Translations under genes and position numbers: made by a program
Source: Geminicoccaceae bacterium
Lineage (GTDB): Bacteria; Pseudomonadota; Alphaproteobacteria; Geminicoccales; Geminicoccaceae
Direction: 5' to 3'
Length of the DNA: 7,937 nucleotides
NCBI GenBank assembly: GCA_020446285.1
Contig: JAGREZ010000224.1
Location: 1 to 7,937, forward strand
Shown: piece after piece, positions 1 to 5,870 of the stretch
Layout: each line of letters begins with the position of its first letter
Position numbering within the stretch: the first letter of the stretch is position 1
Notes under the pieces: model-generated
Database searches by the model: none
Seen by the model: only the letters and a program-made list of their open reading frames with translations
What the model was told of the DNA's origin: nothing

Positions 1-2031
1 GACCACAAGGGCATGGGCATCACGGCCAAGGGCGCATGGGAGTCGGTCAAGCGGCATTTCCGCGAGATGGGCATCGATACCCAGTCCGAACCCTTCACCG
101 TCGTCGGTATCGGCGACATGTCGGGTGACGTGTTCGGCAACGGCATGCTTCTCTCCGAACATATCCGCCTCGTCGCCGCCTTCGATCACCGCCATATCTT
201 CCTCGATCCCGATCCCGACCCGGCCACGAGCTTTGCCGAACGCCAGCGTCTGTTCGACGTTCCGCGTTCGTCATGGGACGATTACGACCGCAACCTCATC
301 AGCCGGGGTGGCGGCATTTTCCCGCGCTCCGCGAAATCCGTCACCCTCTCGCCGGAGATCTGCAAGGCGCTCGATATCGAGACCGGCGAGATGGCGCCGA
401 TGGAGCTCATGAACGCCATTCTCAAGGCGCCCGTCGATCTCTGGTGGAACGGCGGTATCGGCACCTATGTCAAGGGCTCCGGTGAAAGCCACGCCGATGC
501 CCAGGACCGCGCCAATGATGGCCTGCGCATCGATGGCTGCGAGCTTCGCGCAAGGGTCGTCGGCGAGGGCGGCAATCTCGGCATCACCCAGCGCGGGCGC
601 ATCGAGATCGCCACCAATGGCGGACGCATCAACACTGACTTCATCGACAATTCCGCCGGCGTCGACTGCTCCGACCACGAGGTCAACATCAAGATCCTGC
701 TCGGCGATGTCGTCGCCAGCGGCGACATGACCATGAAGCAGCGCGATGTGCAGCTGGCCGAGATGACCGACGAGGTCGGCGAGCTCTGCCTGCGTGACAA
801 TATCCTGCAGAATCTGGCGCTAAGCATGACCGGTGCCCGTGCGGCCGCCATGCTCGACGCCCAGCAGCGAATGATGCGCAAGCTCGAACGGGCGGGCCGG
901 CTCGACCGCAGGATCGAGCTCCTGCCCACCGATGGCGAGCTCGCCGAACGCCGGCAGACGGGCACCGGGCTCACCCGCCCCGAAGCGGCCGTCCTTCTCG
1001 CCTACGGCAAGACGACGCTCTATGCCGATCTGCTCGCCACCGGACTGCCCGATCGCGAATATTTCCTTGTCGACATCGCCAAGTATTTTCCGCGTCCGCT
1101 GCGCCGGCGTTTTCAGGAACGCATCGCCGGTCACCGCCTGCGCCGGGAGATCGTGGCCACCTGGATTGCCAACAGCATCGTCAATCGCGGCCTCGACGTG
1201 TTCATGAGCGAACTCGAGGACGAGACCGGCGCCGAACTCGAACAGATCGCCATGGCCTATGTCGTGACCCGCGACAGTTTCGCGCTGCTGCCGCTCTGGT
1301 CCGACATCGAGGCCCTCGGCTTCGACGTTCCCTCCGACCAGCAGATCGCCATGCTCAACGAGGCGCGCGACACGCTCGTGAGAGGTACGCGCTGGTTCGT
1401 GGCGCAGACCGTCGGCCGGATCAGCCTGCGCGAAACGGTCGCCCGCTTTCGCCCGTCGATCGCCGAGATCATGGAAAATCTCGACGGCCTGCTCGCCAGA
1501 CCACAGGCGATCATCCTCAACGGTACCGTCGCCGGTTATGTCGAAGCGGGCGCCACGCCGGAGCTCGCACGCGCGGTCGCGGGCCTGCCCCATCTTCTCG
1601 CCGCATGTGACATCGTCACCGTTGCGCAATCGCCCGAACGGGCCGGAGGTGGCGACACGCTCGACGTCGCGCGGGTGTGTTTCGCGCTCGACGCCCAGCT
1701 CAACCTCACCTGGCTGCGAAGCCAGATCCAGCGCGCGCCCATCACCTCGCGCTGGGACAGGATGGCGCTGAGCGCACTCGAAGACGAGCTCGCCGAATCG
1801 CTCAGACAGCTGACGGCGGCGGCGCTCGCGGCCGGTGTCAGTGGCGAGGATACGCAGGCGAGCGAAAGCGAGGTCGATCGCTGGATCGGCGAGAGCCTCG
1901 TTTCGGTGGACCGTTATCGCGCACTGCTCGAGGAGATCGAGGCCGCCGAACGTCCCGATCTCGCCATGCTCAATGTCGCGGTCGGTGTTGTCGGCAAGCT
2001 TCTGCCGCGCACAGTGATGTCAAAGATATGA
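1..2031 (+). CDS. NAD-specific glutamate dehydrogenase, large (about 180 kDa) type, C-terminal part; 5' end outside window
   Basis: Catalyses NAD-dependent oxidative deamination of glutamate to 2-oxoglutarate and ammonium in the cytoplasm, feeding glutamate carbon into the TCA cycle. The frame is open from base 1, beginning DHKGMGITAKGAWESVKRHF, a hallmark of the catalytic domain of this family. The nucleotide-binding segment VGIGDMSGDVFGNGM lies at window residues 35-49, followed by the family stretch FDHRHIFLDPDPDP, the GGGIFPRSAKS block and WWNGGIGTYVKG. The remaining 450 or so residues are the helical C-terminal region, with LTRPEAAVLLAYGKTTLY and the C-terminal end KLLPRTVMSKI. Family members are usually about 1,600 residues, so the 676 seen are roughly the last two fifths. 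The ATG at 13 is internal, not a start. No frameshift is visible and codon use is uniform. Symbols vary between species (gdhB, gdhZ), so none is assigned. The family call is firm. Confidence 0.96.
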   Translation, partial: DHKGMGITAKGAWESVKRHFREMGIDTQSEPFTVVGIGDMSGDVFGNGMLLSEHIRLVAAFDHRHIFLDPDPDPATSFAERQRLFDVPRSSWDDYDRNLISRGGGIFPRSAKSVTLSPEICKALDIETGEMAPMELMNAILKAPVDLWWNGGIGTYVKGSGESHADAQDRANDGLRIDGCELRARVVGEGGNLGITQRGRIEIATNGGRINTDFIDNSAGVDCSDHEVNIKILLGDVVASGDMTMKQRDVQLAEMTDEVGELCLRDNILQNLALSMTGARAAAMLDAQQRMMRKLERAGRLDRRIELLPTDGELAERRQTGTGLTRPEAAVLLAYGKTTLYADLLATGLPDREYFLVDIAKYFPRPLRRRFQERIAGHRLRREIVATWIANSIVNRGLDVFMSELEDETGAELEQIAMAYVVTRDSFALLPLWSDIEALGFDVPSDQQIAMLNEARDTLVRGTRWFVAQTVGRISLRETVARFRPSIAEIMENLDGLLARPQAIILNGTVAGYVEAGATPELARAVAGLPHLLAACDIVTVAQSPERAGGGDTLDVARVCFALDAQLNLTWLRSQIQRAPITSRWDRMALSALEDELAESLRQLTAAALAAGVSGEDTQASESEVDRWIGESLVSVDRYRALLEEIEAAERPDLAMLNVAVGVVGKLLPRTVMSKI

Positions 2032-2042
2032 CAATTGTGTCA
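2029..2042. repeat. Small palindrome over the dehydrogenase stop codon
   Basis: TGACA-ATTG-TGTCA is a perfect inverted repeat with 5-bp arms, and its first TGA is the stop codon of the glutamate dehydrogenase gene. Another TGTCA at 2018-2022 can pair with the same TGACA arm, so the three pentamers form two alternative pairs. The arms are too short and the site lacks a T-run, so it is not a convincing terminator. It could be a protein-binding site for the downstream gene, or chance. Confidence 0.3.
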
Positions 2043-2050
2043 CTGGAGCC

Positions 2051-2100
2051 TTGCGCGCCCGGCTTCAGTACGATTATTAACACCTCAGCGCGGCTATAAC
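2051..2100 (+). promoter_or_regulatory. Possible sigma-70-type promoter for the methyltransferase gene
   Basis: The 180-bp gap at 2032-2211 contains a locally AT-richer stretch. TTGCGC (2051-2056), 18 bp, then TATTAA (2075-2080) is an acceptable -35/-10 pair. A second -10-like hexamer, TATAAC, lies at 2095-2100 without a good -35. The rest of the gap (2101-2197) is GC-rich with no recognisable gene. This is inferred from the hexamers alone; alphaproteobacterial promoters are loose and the call is weak. Confidence 0.3.
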
Positions 2101-2197
2101 GGTGGGCGCGGAACGGGTTCGCGCGGTCGTTCGGGGAACGGGTGTTACCGGCCGAAAGAACATGGTGATCGCGCAGGCGCAGGAAACGGCGCAGGTT

Positions 2198-2203
2198 GGA
2201 GGA
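2198..2203 (+). promoter_or_regulatory. Shine-Dalgarno site fixing the methyltransferase start
   Basis: GGAGGA ends 8 nt before the ATG at 2212. This selects 2212 over the longer open frame that begins at a TTG at 2035, whose extra 59 residues are Gly/Arg-rich and look non-coding. Confidence 0.75.
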
Positions 2204-2211
2204 CGAATTCT

Positions 2212-2784
2212 ATGCAACCGGGAAGCTTGATTCGCGAGGGAGAGGTCTTCTTTCGCCAGTGGCTGCGTTCGCCGAAATCGATGGGATCCGTCTTCCCGTC
2301 GTCCCGATCCCTCGCGCGTGCCATTGCGGGACAGGTCGCATGGCAGCCCGGCACTTATGTCGTCGAGCTCGGCGGCGGTACGGGTGCGATTACCCAGGGG
2401 TTGATCGAGCGCGGCATTCCCCGCGAGAACATCATCGTCATCGAACTCGAGACGCATCTCTTCGAGTATCTCCGCGACCGCTTCCCCGGAACGCGGGTCA
2501 TCCAGGGTGACGCAACCCGGCTCGACGAGATCCTCGCACATCATGACATCGGCGAGGTGTCCACCGTCATCTCCGGTCTTCCGGTGGTTGGCATGCCGTT
2601 CGAGTTCCAGCAGGCAATCGTCCGTCAGGCCATGTCCGCCATGAAGGACAAGGGCTTCATGCTGCAATACAGCTACTCGCCCGTCTCGGCGATCCCGGCG
2701 GCGAAGCTCGGCGTCAAGAGCAAGCTCGCGAAATTCGTCCTCTGGAACTTCCCGCCGGCCCATGTCTGGAAGTACCACCGCTGA
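2212..2784 (+). CDS. SAM-dependent methyltransferase, phospholipid N-methyltransferase (PmtA)/KsgA-like family
   Basis: A 190-residue class I Rossmann methyltransferase. The N-terminus (FFRQWLRSPKSMGSVFPSS) matches the lead helix of Rhizobium-type PmtA and related proteins. The SAM-binding motif I is VVELGGGTGAIT, with Glu52 and the glycine run 54-58. The acidic residue after strand 2 is Glu78 in VIELE. QGDA at 98-101 is the adenine-side motif. The motif IV region is SGLPVVGMP (from Ser121), followed by the typical QYSYSP and a C-terminal FPPAHVWKYHR. Known relatives methylate phosphatidylethanolamine to phosphatidylcholine at the membrane; others in the group are annotated as rRNA adenine dimethyltransferase-like. 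The length fits the PmtA-type group and is shorter than a true KsgA. The exporter gene follows after 51 bp in the same direction, which supports a lipid role by inference only. The fold is certain; the substrate is not. Confidence 0.85.
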   Translation: MQPGSLIREGEVFFRQWLRSPKSMGSVFPSSRSLARAIAGQVAWQPGTYVVELGGGTGAITQGLIERGIPRENIIVIELETHLFEYLRDRFPGTRVIQGDATRLDEILAHHDIGEVSTVISGLPVVGMPFEFQQAIVRQAMSAMKDKGFMLQYSYSPVSAIPAAKLGVKSKLAKFVLWNFPPAHVWKYHR

Positions 2785-2835
2785 ACCAAGCCTGATCCGC
2801 TGAGCGATCCGGCACCTGCCCCGCCGACGGGGGAC

Positions 2836-4491
2836 ATGTCTCCGTCATCATGGCGGGCATTGTTCCGGCGCATCGCGACGGGGGAGCTTCGTCCGCACAG
2901 GCGGCGGATTGCGCTCGCACTGATCGCCGCGATATTTGCCGGGCTGTCCACCGCGACCCAGGCATGGCTCGTCCAGCCGGCGCTCGACCGTGTCTTTCTC
3001 GACCGTGACCCGTTCATGCTCGCGGCCGTGCCGCTCGCTATCGTCCTTGCCGTGATCGTCAAGGCGGCCGCGGGCTATATCGAGGAAATGCAGCTCGCGC
3101 GGGTCGGGCTCGATGTCATTGCCGATCTGCAGAAACGCCTGTTCGACAGGCTCGTCCATGATGAGCTCGCCTGGCTCCGCGACCGGGGCACGGGCGCCCT
3201 GCTCTCGCACCTGACCTATGACGTGACACTGCTCAGGCAGACGGTTTCCAATGTCTTCACGGGTTTCATCCGCGACGGTCTCACCCTTCTCTGCCTGATC
3301 GGGCTCATGCTCTATCAGGATGTTCTGCTTGCCTGCATCGCCGCCATCGCCTTTCCGGTCGCCGTGCTGCCGCTCCTGCGCATGGGCCGGCGCGTCAGGC
3401 AGCTCACGCTTGGAGCACAGGAACAGATGGGCCGCCTGACGGCACGCCTCGAACAGGGGTTCGAAGCCATCCGTCAGGTGAAGGCGGACGGTCAGGAGGA
3501 TCGCGAGAGCGGTATCGTCGCGGACATGATCGACCGTTTCCGCGACGTGCAGTTCGCGGCCGCACGCTTTCGCGCGCTCGCTTCGCCAAGTGTCGAACTC
3601 GTGACGGGGTTCATGATCGGCCTCGTCATCCTCTATGGCGGCTGGCAGGTGCTGGGCGGAAAGACGACACCCGGAACGTTCTTCTCGTTCCTGACCGCGA
3701 TGCTCATGGCCTATCAGCCGATGAAGCGGATCGCCAAGCTGAACACGATGCTGCATGAGGGCCTGTCGGCGGCGGGCCGCATCTATGCGCTGATCGACCG
3801 GCCGCGGACCATGCACCTTCCGGCGCATCCCGCCATACTCCGCAACCCGGTGCAGGGCGCGATCCGCTTTCGCGGCGTCACCTTCGCCCACGGCACGCGC
3901 ACCGTTTTCAGGGATTTCGATCTCGCCATAACCGCCGGTGAACACTGGGCGATCACTGGCCCCTCGGGTTGTGGCAAGTCGACCCTGCTCGATCTCGTGC
4001 TCCGCCTGCACGACGTCCGCGCCGGCGAGGTCATGCTCGATGGTGTCGACATTCGCAGGATCGCACCCGGTGACCTGCGCCGGTCCGTGGCGCTCGTCGC
4101 CCAGGAAAGCTGGTTCTTCGATGACACGATTGCCGCCAACATCGCCTATGGCCGCCCCGACGCAAGCTTCGCGGAAATCCGGCATGCGGCGCGGCTGGCC
4201 ATGATCGACGATGTGATCGGGCATCTCGAGCGGGGTTATGATACCCGCCTCGGCGCCGGCGGCATCCATCTCAGCGGCGGCCAGCTGCAACGCCTGTCGA
4301 TCGCCCGCGCCATCCTGCTCGACAGGCCGGTCATGCTCCTCGACGAGGCGACATCGGCGCTCGATGCGGAAACCGAAAGGCAGGTCCTCGGGAACATCCG
4401 CAACCACCGACATTCGCGTACCACGATATATGTCTCCCACAGGGAGAGCATCAATTCGATCACGGATCACAAGTTGCAGTTGAAATATTGA
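2836..4491 (+). CDS. MsbA-like ABC exporter, fused permease and ATPase, shortened C-terminus
   Basis: A half-size type IV ABC exporter of 551 residues that would homodimerise in the inner membrane and flip or export a lipid, glycolipid or drug. Membrane segments lie near residues 25-47, 60-80, 147-182 (two) and 250-300 (two). The ATPase domain starts near residue 345. Walker A GPSGCGKST is at 375-383, the Q-loop Gln at 423 (VAQESWFF), signature LSGGQ at 479-483, Walker B VMLLDE at 499-504 with catalytic Glu504, D-loop SALD at 507-510 and H-loop His535. Only 16 residues follow His535, ending at ITDHKLQLKY, which aligns with the ADRILVLD strand of relatives. The usual remaining 25-45 residues (final strand and helix) are absent, and the DNA turns AT-rich exactly there. 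The start is ATG 2836, with a G-run only a few bases upstream; TTG 2860 is an alternative. Substrate unknown. Confidence 0.88.
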   Translation: MSPSSWRALFRRIATGELRPHRRRIALALIAAIFAGLSTATQAWLVQPALDRVFLDRDPFMLAAVPLAIVLAVIVKAAAGYIEEMQLARVGLDVIADLQKRLFDRLVHDELAWLRDRGTGALLSHLTYDVTLLRQTVSNVFTGFIRDGLTLLCLIGLMLYQDVLLACIAAIAFPVAVLPLLRMGRRVRQLTLGAQEQMGRLTARLEQGFEAIRQVKADGQEDRESGIVADMIDRFRDVQFAAARFRALASPSVELVTGFMIGLVILYGGWQVLGGKTTPGTFFSFLTAMLMAYQPMKRIAKLNTMLHEGLSAAGRIYALIDRPRTMHLPAHPAILRNPVQGAIRFRGVTFAHGTRTVFRDFDLAITAGEHWAITGPSGCGKSTLLDLVLRLHDVRAGEVMLDGVDIRRIAPGDLRRSVALVAQESWFFDDTIAANIAYGRPDASFAEIRHAARLAMIDDVIGHLERGYDTRLGAGGIHLSGGQLQRLSIARAILLDRPVMLLDEATSALDAETERQVLGNIRNHRHSRTTIYVSHRESINSITDHKLQLKY

Positions 4492-4556
4492 TTTCTACTT
4501 TTAGGCGAATTCAAGTTCATCCGTCTCCACTTTTCTGCAATACAACATTTCAACTG
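4477..4556. repeat. Imperfect 14-bp inverted repeat flanking the exporter stop
   Basis: CAGTTGAAATATTG at 4477-4490 is the reverse complement of CAACATTTCAACTG at 4543-4556 except for one position (13 of 14). The left arm encodes the last residues of the exporter and runs into its TGA. The 52-nt interior is AT-rich and has no T-run after the right arm, so it is not a standard intrinsic terminator. It could be a long-range RNA stem, the ends of a small inserted element, or a binding site. Confidence 0.55.
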
Positions 4557-4631
4557 TCGATTTACATCTGTCCTTCTCAACGGGAAGATGATATGGATGT
4601 TCCAGTTTCTCTGGGCAAATGAGAAATCAAT
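4487..4631. repeat. Second inverted repeat sharing the same left arm, ending near the cyclase start
   Basis: ATTGATTTCT at 4487-4496 is an exact reverse complement of AGAAATCAAT at 4622-4631. Allowing a two-base mismatch the match extends to 15 bp (13 of 15; 4487-4501 against 4617-4631). It overlaps the left arm of the 14-bp repeat by four bases, so the two stems could form a branched structure or compete. The right arm lies 14 nt before the GGAG ribosome-binding site of the cyclase gene. No flanking direct repeat marks a transposition. Confidence 0.5.
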
Positions 4632-4658
4632 CGGGACACCCAGCTGGAGTTCGGAAAC
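4492..4658 (+). other. AT-rich intergenic leader upstream of the cyclase gene
   Basis: This 167-bp gap has well under half G+C by eye, against about two thirds in the neighbouring genes, and the shift begins inside the last codons of the exporter. A possible promoter is TTGCAG (4474-4479), 16 bp, TACTTT (4496-4501), of weak quality. It holds both inverted repeats and a short possible leader ORF. I see none of the conserved blocks of a c-di-GMP riboswitch and no tRNA-like fold. It may be a promoter and structured 5' leader, or the remnant of an inserted sequence. Confidence 0.45.
4593..4622 (+). CDS. Possible 9-codon leader ORF, or original cyclase N-terminus cut by TGA
   Basis: GGGAAG (4582-4587) sits 5 nt before ATG 4593, the best ribosome site in this gap. 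The frame reads MDVPVSLGK and stops at TGA 4620-4622. It is exactly in frame with the diguanylate cyclase downstream, and the codons after the TGA (EINRDTQLEFGN, then the TTG at 4659) read like ordinary protein. Two readings are possible: a true leader peptide followed by reinitiation at TTG 4659, or the former start of the cyclase gene interrupted by one nonsense change. A sequencing error at the TGA is a third option. Existence of translation is inferred only. Confidence 0.35.
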   Translation: MDVPVSLGK

Positions 4659-5576
4659 TTGTCCGACAGTCGGCACTTCATTGCTTGCGATTTCCGGGAG
4701 GCCCGCGGCTCGGCGGCGCCCGGCGAGACCCGCACACGGATCCGTCGTATCCAGGGCATCATCGAAAACAGCAACAGATTCGTGGTGTTGTTGCTGGGAA
4801 TGGCCCTGACGAGTGTCGTTTCATTGCTTCTGGCGGGTGTGTTGTCGATTTCCGCCCTGTGGAGCGGTGCGCCTGTGGCGATGAATGCCTGGCTCGTCAC
4901 ACTTCTTCCGGCGGTTGCATCGGTCCCGGTGATAGCCATCGCGATCAAGGTGATCTGCTTTCTGACCGAACAGCGCGATCAACTCCGGATCGAGATCGAG
5001 CGAAAGACCATTGCCGAGAACCGTTTCAGCCGGCTCGCCAATACGGATGAACTGACCGGCCTCGGCAACCGGCGCAGTTTCGTCGAACGCGCGAGAGAGG
5101 CGATGGCGCTATCGCGGCGGCACGCTCAACCGCTGGCATTGCTGTTCGTCGATGTCGACGGGCTCAAGGAGCTCAATGACAATGAGGGTCACGCGCGGGG
5201 CGATCTCGCCCTCAAGCAGCTGGCCCGCGCCCTTCGCCAGTGCCTCCGGCAGAGCGATTACGCCGCGCGCTATGGCGGCGACGAGTTCGTGATCCTCATG
5301 CCGCAGACCGACATGCACGCCGCGACCATCGCCGCCGAACGCCTGCGGGCGGCCATCGAGACGGGCAATGACGGCATGCCGCTCACGGTCAGTGTCGGCC
5401 TCGCCTCCACCCAGGGCACGCATGTGGGCATCGAGGAGCTCGTGGCGCGTGCCGATGAGGCCCTCTATGTCGCCAAGCGTGCCGGCCGCAATCAGGTCTG
5501 CACCACCTTCCCCGACGGCAACAGCCGTCTCGTGACGCGGCACGGCTCCATGGAACTGCGTGCCCGCTCCGCCTGA
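4659..5576 (+). CDS. Membrane-bound GGDEF diguanylate cyclase
   Basis: Makes the second messenger cyclic di-GMP from two GTP, with the catalytic domain in the cytoplasm. The 305 residues comprise a 40-residue basic N-terminus, two membrane helices at about 41-67 and 77-101 joined by a very short loop, a coiled linker at 102-125, and a GGDEF domain from DELTGLGNRRSF (130) to about 285. Metal and GTP residues are present: Asp165 and Asp167 in FVDVDG, then KELNDNEGH (170-178). The active site is GGDEF (206-210), complete. The product-inhibition site RxxD is Arg197-Asp200, exactly five residues before GGDEF, so feedback inhibition is expected. There is no periplasmic sensor domain of any size. 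The start is TTG 4659, with GGAG at 4646-4649; no ATG lies in this frame between the upstream TGA (4620) and residue 48, which is inside the first membrane helix. The N-terminus is uncertain, the function is not. Confidence 0.9.
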   Translation: MSDSRHFIACDFREARGSAAPGETRTRIRRIQGIIENSNRFVVLLLGMALTSVVSLLLAGVLSISALWSGAPVAMNAWLVTLLPAVASVPVIAIAIKVICFLTEQRDQLRIEIERKTIAENRFSRLANTDELTGLGNRRSFVERAREAMALSRRHAQPLALLFVDVDGLKELNDNEGHARGDLALKQLARALRQCLRQSDYAARYGGDEFVILMPQTDMHAATIAAERLRAAIETGNDGMPLTVSVGLASTQGTHVGIEELVARADEALYVAKRAGRNQVCTTFPDGNSRLVTRHGSMELRARSA

Positions 5577-5581
5577 CAGTG

Positions 5582-5623
5582 TGGCGGCAACCCGCCGCCA
5601 TCCGTCGCGGCCCGGAACCCGGG
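5582..5623 (+). terminator. Two GC-rich hairpins just after the cyclase stop, possible terminator
   Basis: Five bases past the TGA, 5582-5600 forms a 7-bp stem (TGGCGGC with GCCGCCA) around an AACCC loop. A second stem, CCCGG with CCGGG around AAC, lies at 5611-5623. Neither is followed by a T-run, so classic intrinsic termination is doubtful, although GC-rich alphaproteobacterial terminators can be weak in this respect. They may instead protect the 3' end of the message. Confidence 0.35.
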
Positions 5624-5696
5624 GGCGACACACCCGGTTGACGCATCCACCACAACAGGCCATCAAGTAACGAACATAACGGGCGCGTCAAGAACA

Positions 5697-5702
5697 GGGA
5701 GG
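5697..5702 (+). promoter_or_regulatory. Shine-Dalgarno-like site of the 51-codon ORF
   Basis: GGGAGG lies 12 nt before ATG 5715, a little further than ideal. It is the only strong purine-rich ribosome site between the cyclase and the acyl-CoA ligase. The ligase ATG at 5867 has none in the preceding 20 bases. This suggests ribosomes load here and reach the ligase by coupling. Confidence 0.45.
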
Positions 5703-5714
5703 CGTTCGAAAACG

Positions 5715-5870
5715 ATGAAACGGGAACGAACGGGCGCCGATTCCGGTCGCCACGGGCTTGATTCGCTGCGGCGTCACCGGGGCAGCGTTCCGCTGGCCCA
5801 TCCGTACCAGGGCAGCGTTTCGCTGGCCCATTGTCACCGGGGCAGCGTTTCGCTGGCCCGCCCGCAATGA
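5715..5870 (+). CDS. Small repeat-bearing ORF (51 aa), stop overlaps ligase start
   Basis: I do not recognise this peptide. It begins MKRERTGADSGRHG, is rich in Arg and His, and from residue 21 consists of three 10-residue repeats: HRGSVPLAHP, YQGSVSLAHC and HRGSVSLARP, then Gln and TGA. The repeats mirror a 30-bp DNA triplication, an exact multiple of three. Support for translation is GGGAGG upstream, an ATG start, and an ATGA overlap between its TGA (5868-5870) and the ligase ATG (5867-5869), the same overlap that joins the ligase to livG. Against it, several other frames through the repeat are also open, and the differences between copies mostly change amino acids, so no coding constraint shows. 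It has no signal peptide or membrane segment. It may be a leader that carries ribosomes to the ligase start, a small protein, or an accident of a repeat inserted before the gene. Confidence 0.45.
   Translation: MKRERTGADSGRHGLDSLRRHRGSVPLAHPYQGSVSLAHCHRGSVSLARPQ
5773..5862. repeat. 30-bp imperfect tandem repeat, three copies, each with a hairpin
   Basis: Three contiguous 30-bp units start at 5773, 5803 and 5833. A 19-bp core, GGCAGCGTTYCGCTGGCCC, recurs at 5781, 5811 and 5841 with one T/C difference; the flanking 11 bp vary more. Each core folds as CAGCG paired with CGCTG around a 3-nt loop, extended by GGG/CCC across one bulged G (5780-5799, 5810-5829, 5840-5859). The single core difference lies in the loop, so all three stems are intact. 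The array ends 4 bp before the ligase ATG. It resembles a REP-like or other intergenic repeat element; whether it recurs elsewhere in the genome cannot be seen here. Confidence 0.9.

Noticed and set aside
2035..2211. Longer methyltransferase start at TTG 2035
   Set aside because: The extra residues are Gly/Arg-rich without family similarity, and GGAGGA before ATG 2212 is a much better site.
2848..4470. 540-codon open frame on the - strand opposite the ABC exporter
   Set aside because: It is a shadow of GC-biased codons in the real gene: no domain, no credible start, and the + strand carries every ATPase motif.
4492..4658. Cyclic-di-GMP riboswitch before the cyclase gene
   Set aside because: None of the conserved GEMM blocks or receptor sequences is recognisable.
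4588..4809. 73-codon open frame from ATG 4588
   Set aside because: The purine run abuts its ATG, it overlaps the cyclase out of frame, and the later part is Arg/Ala/Pro-rich shadow sequence.
5773..5862. CRISPR array
   Set aside because: Only three contiguous units with about 10 variable bases between cores, too short for spacers; no cas genes nearby.
5854..5866. Sigma-54 promoter (TGGC...GC) before the ligase
   Set aside because: The GG to GC spacing is too short for a -24/-12 element.
5574..5870. Readthrough of the cyclase TGA into the frame that stays open to 5868
   Set aside because: The GGDEF domain is already complete, TGA is the normal stop of every gene here, and open frames of 300 nt are expected in such GC-rich DNA.
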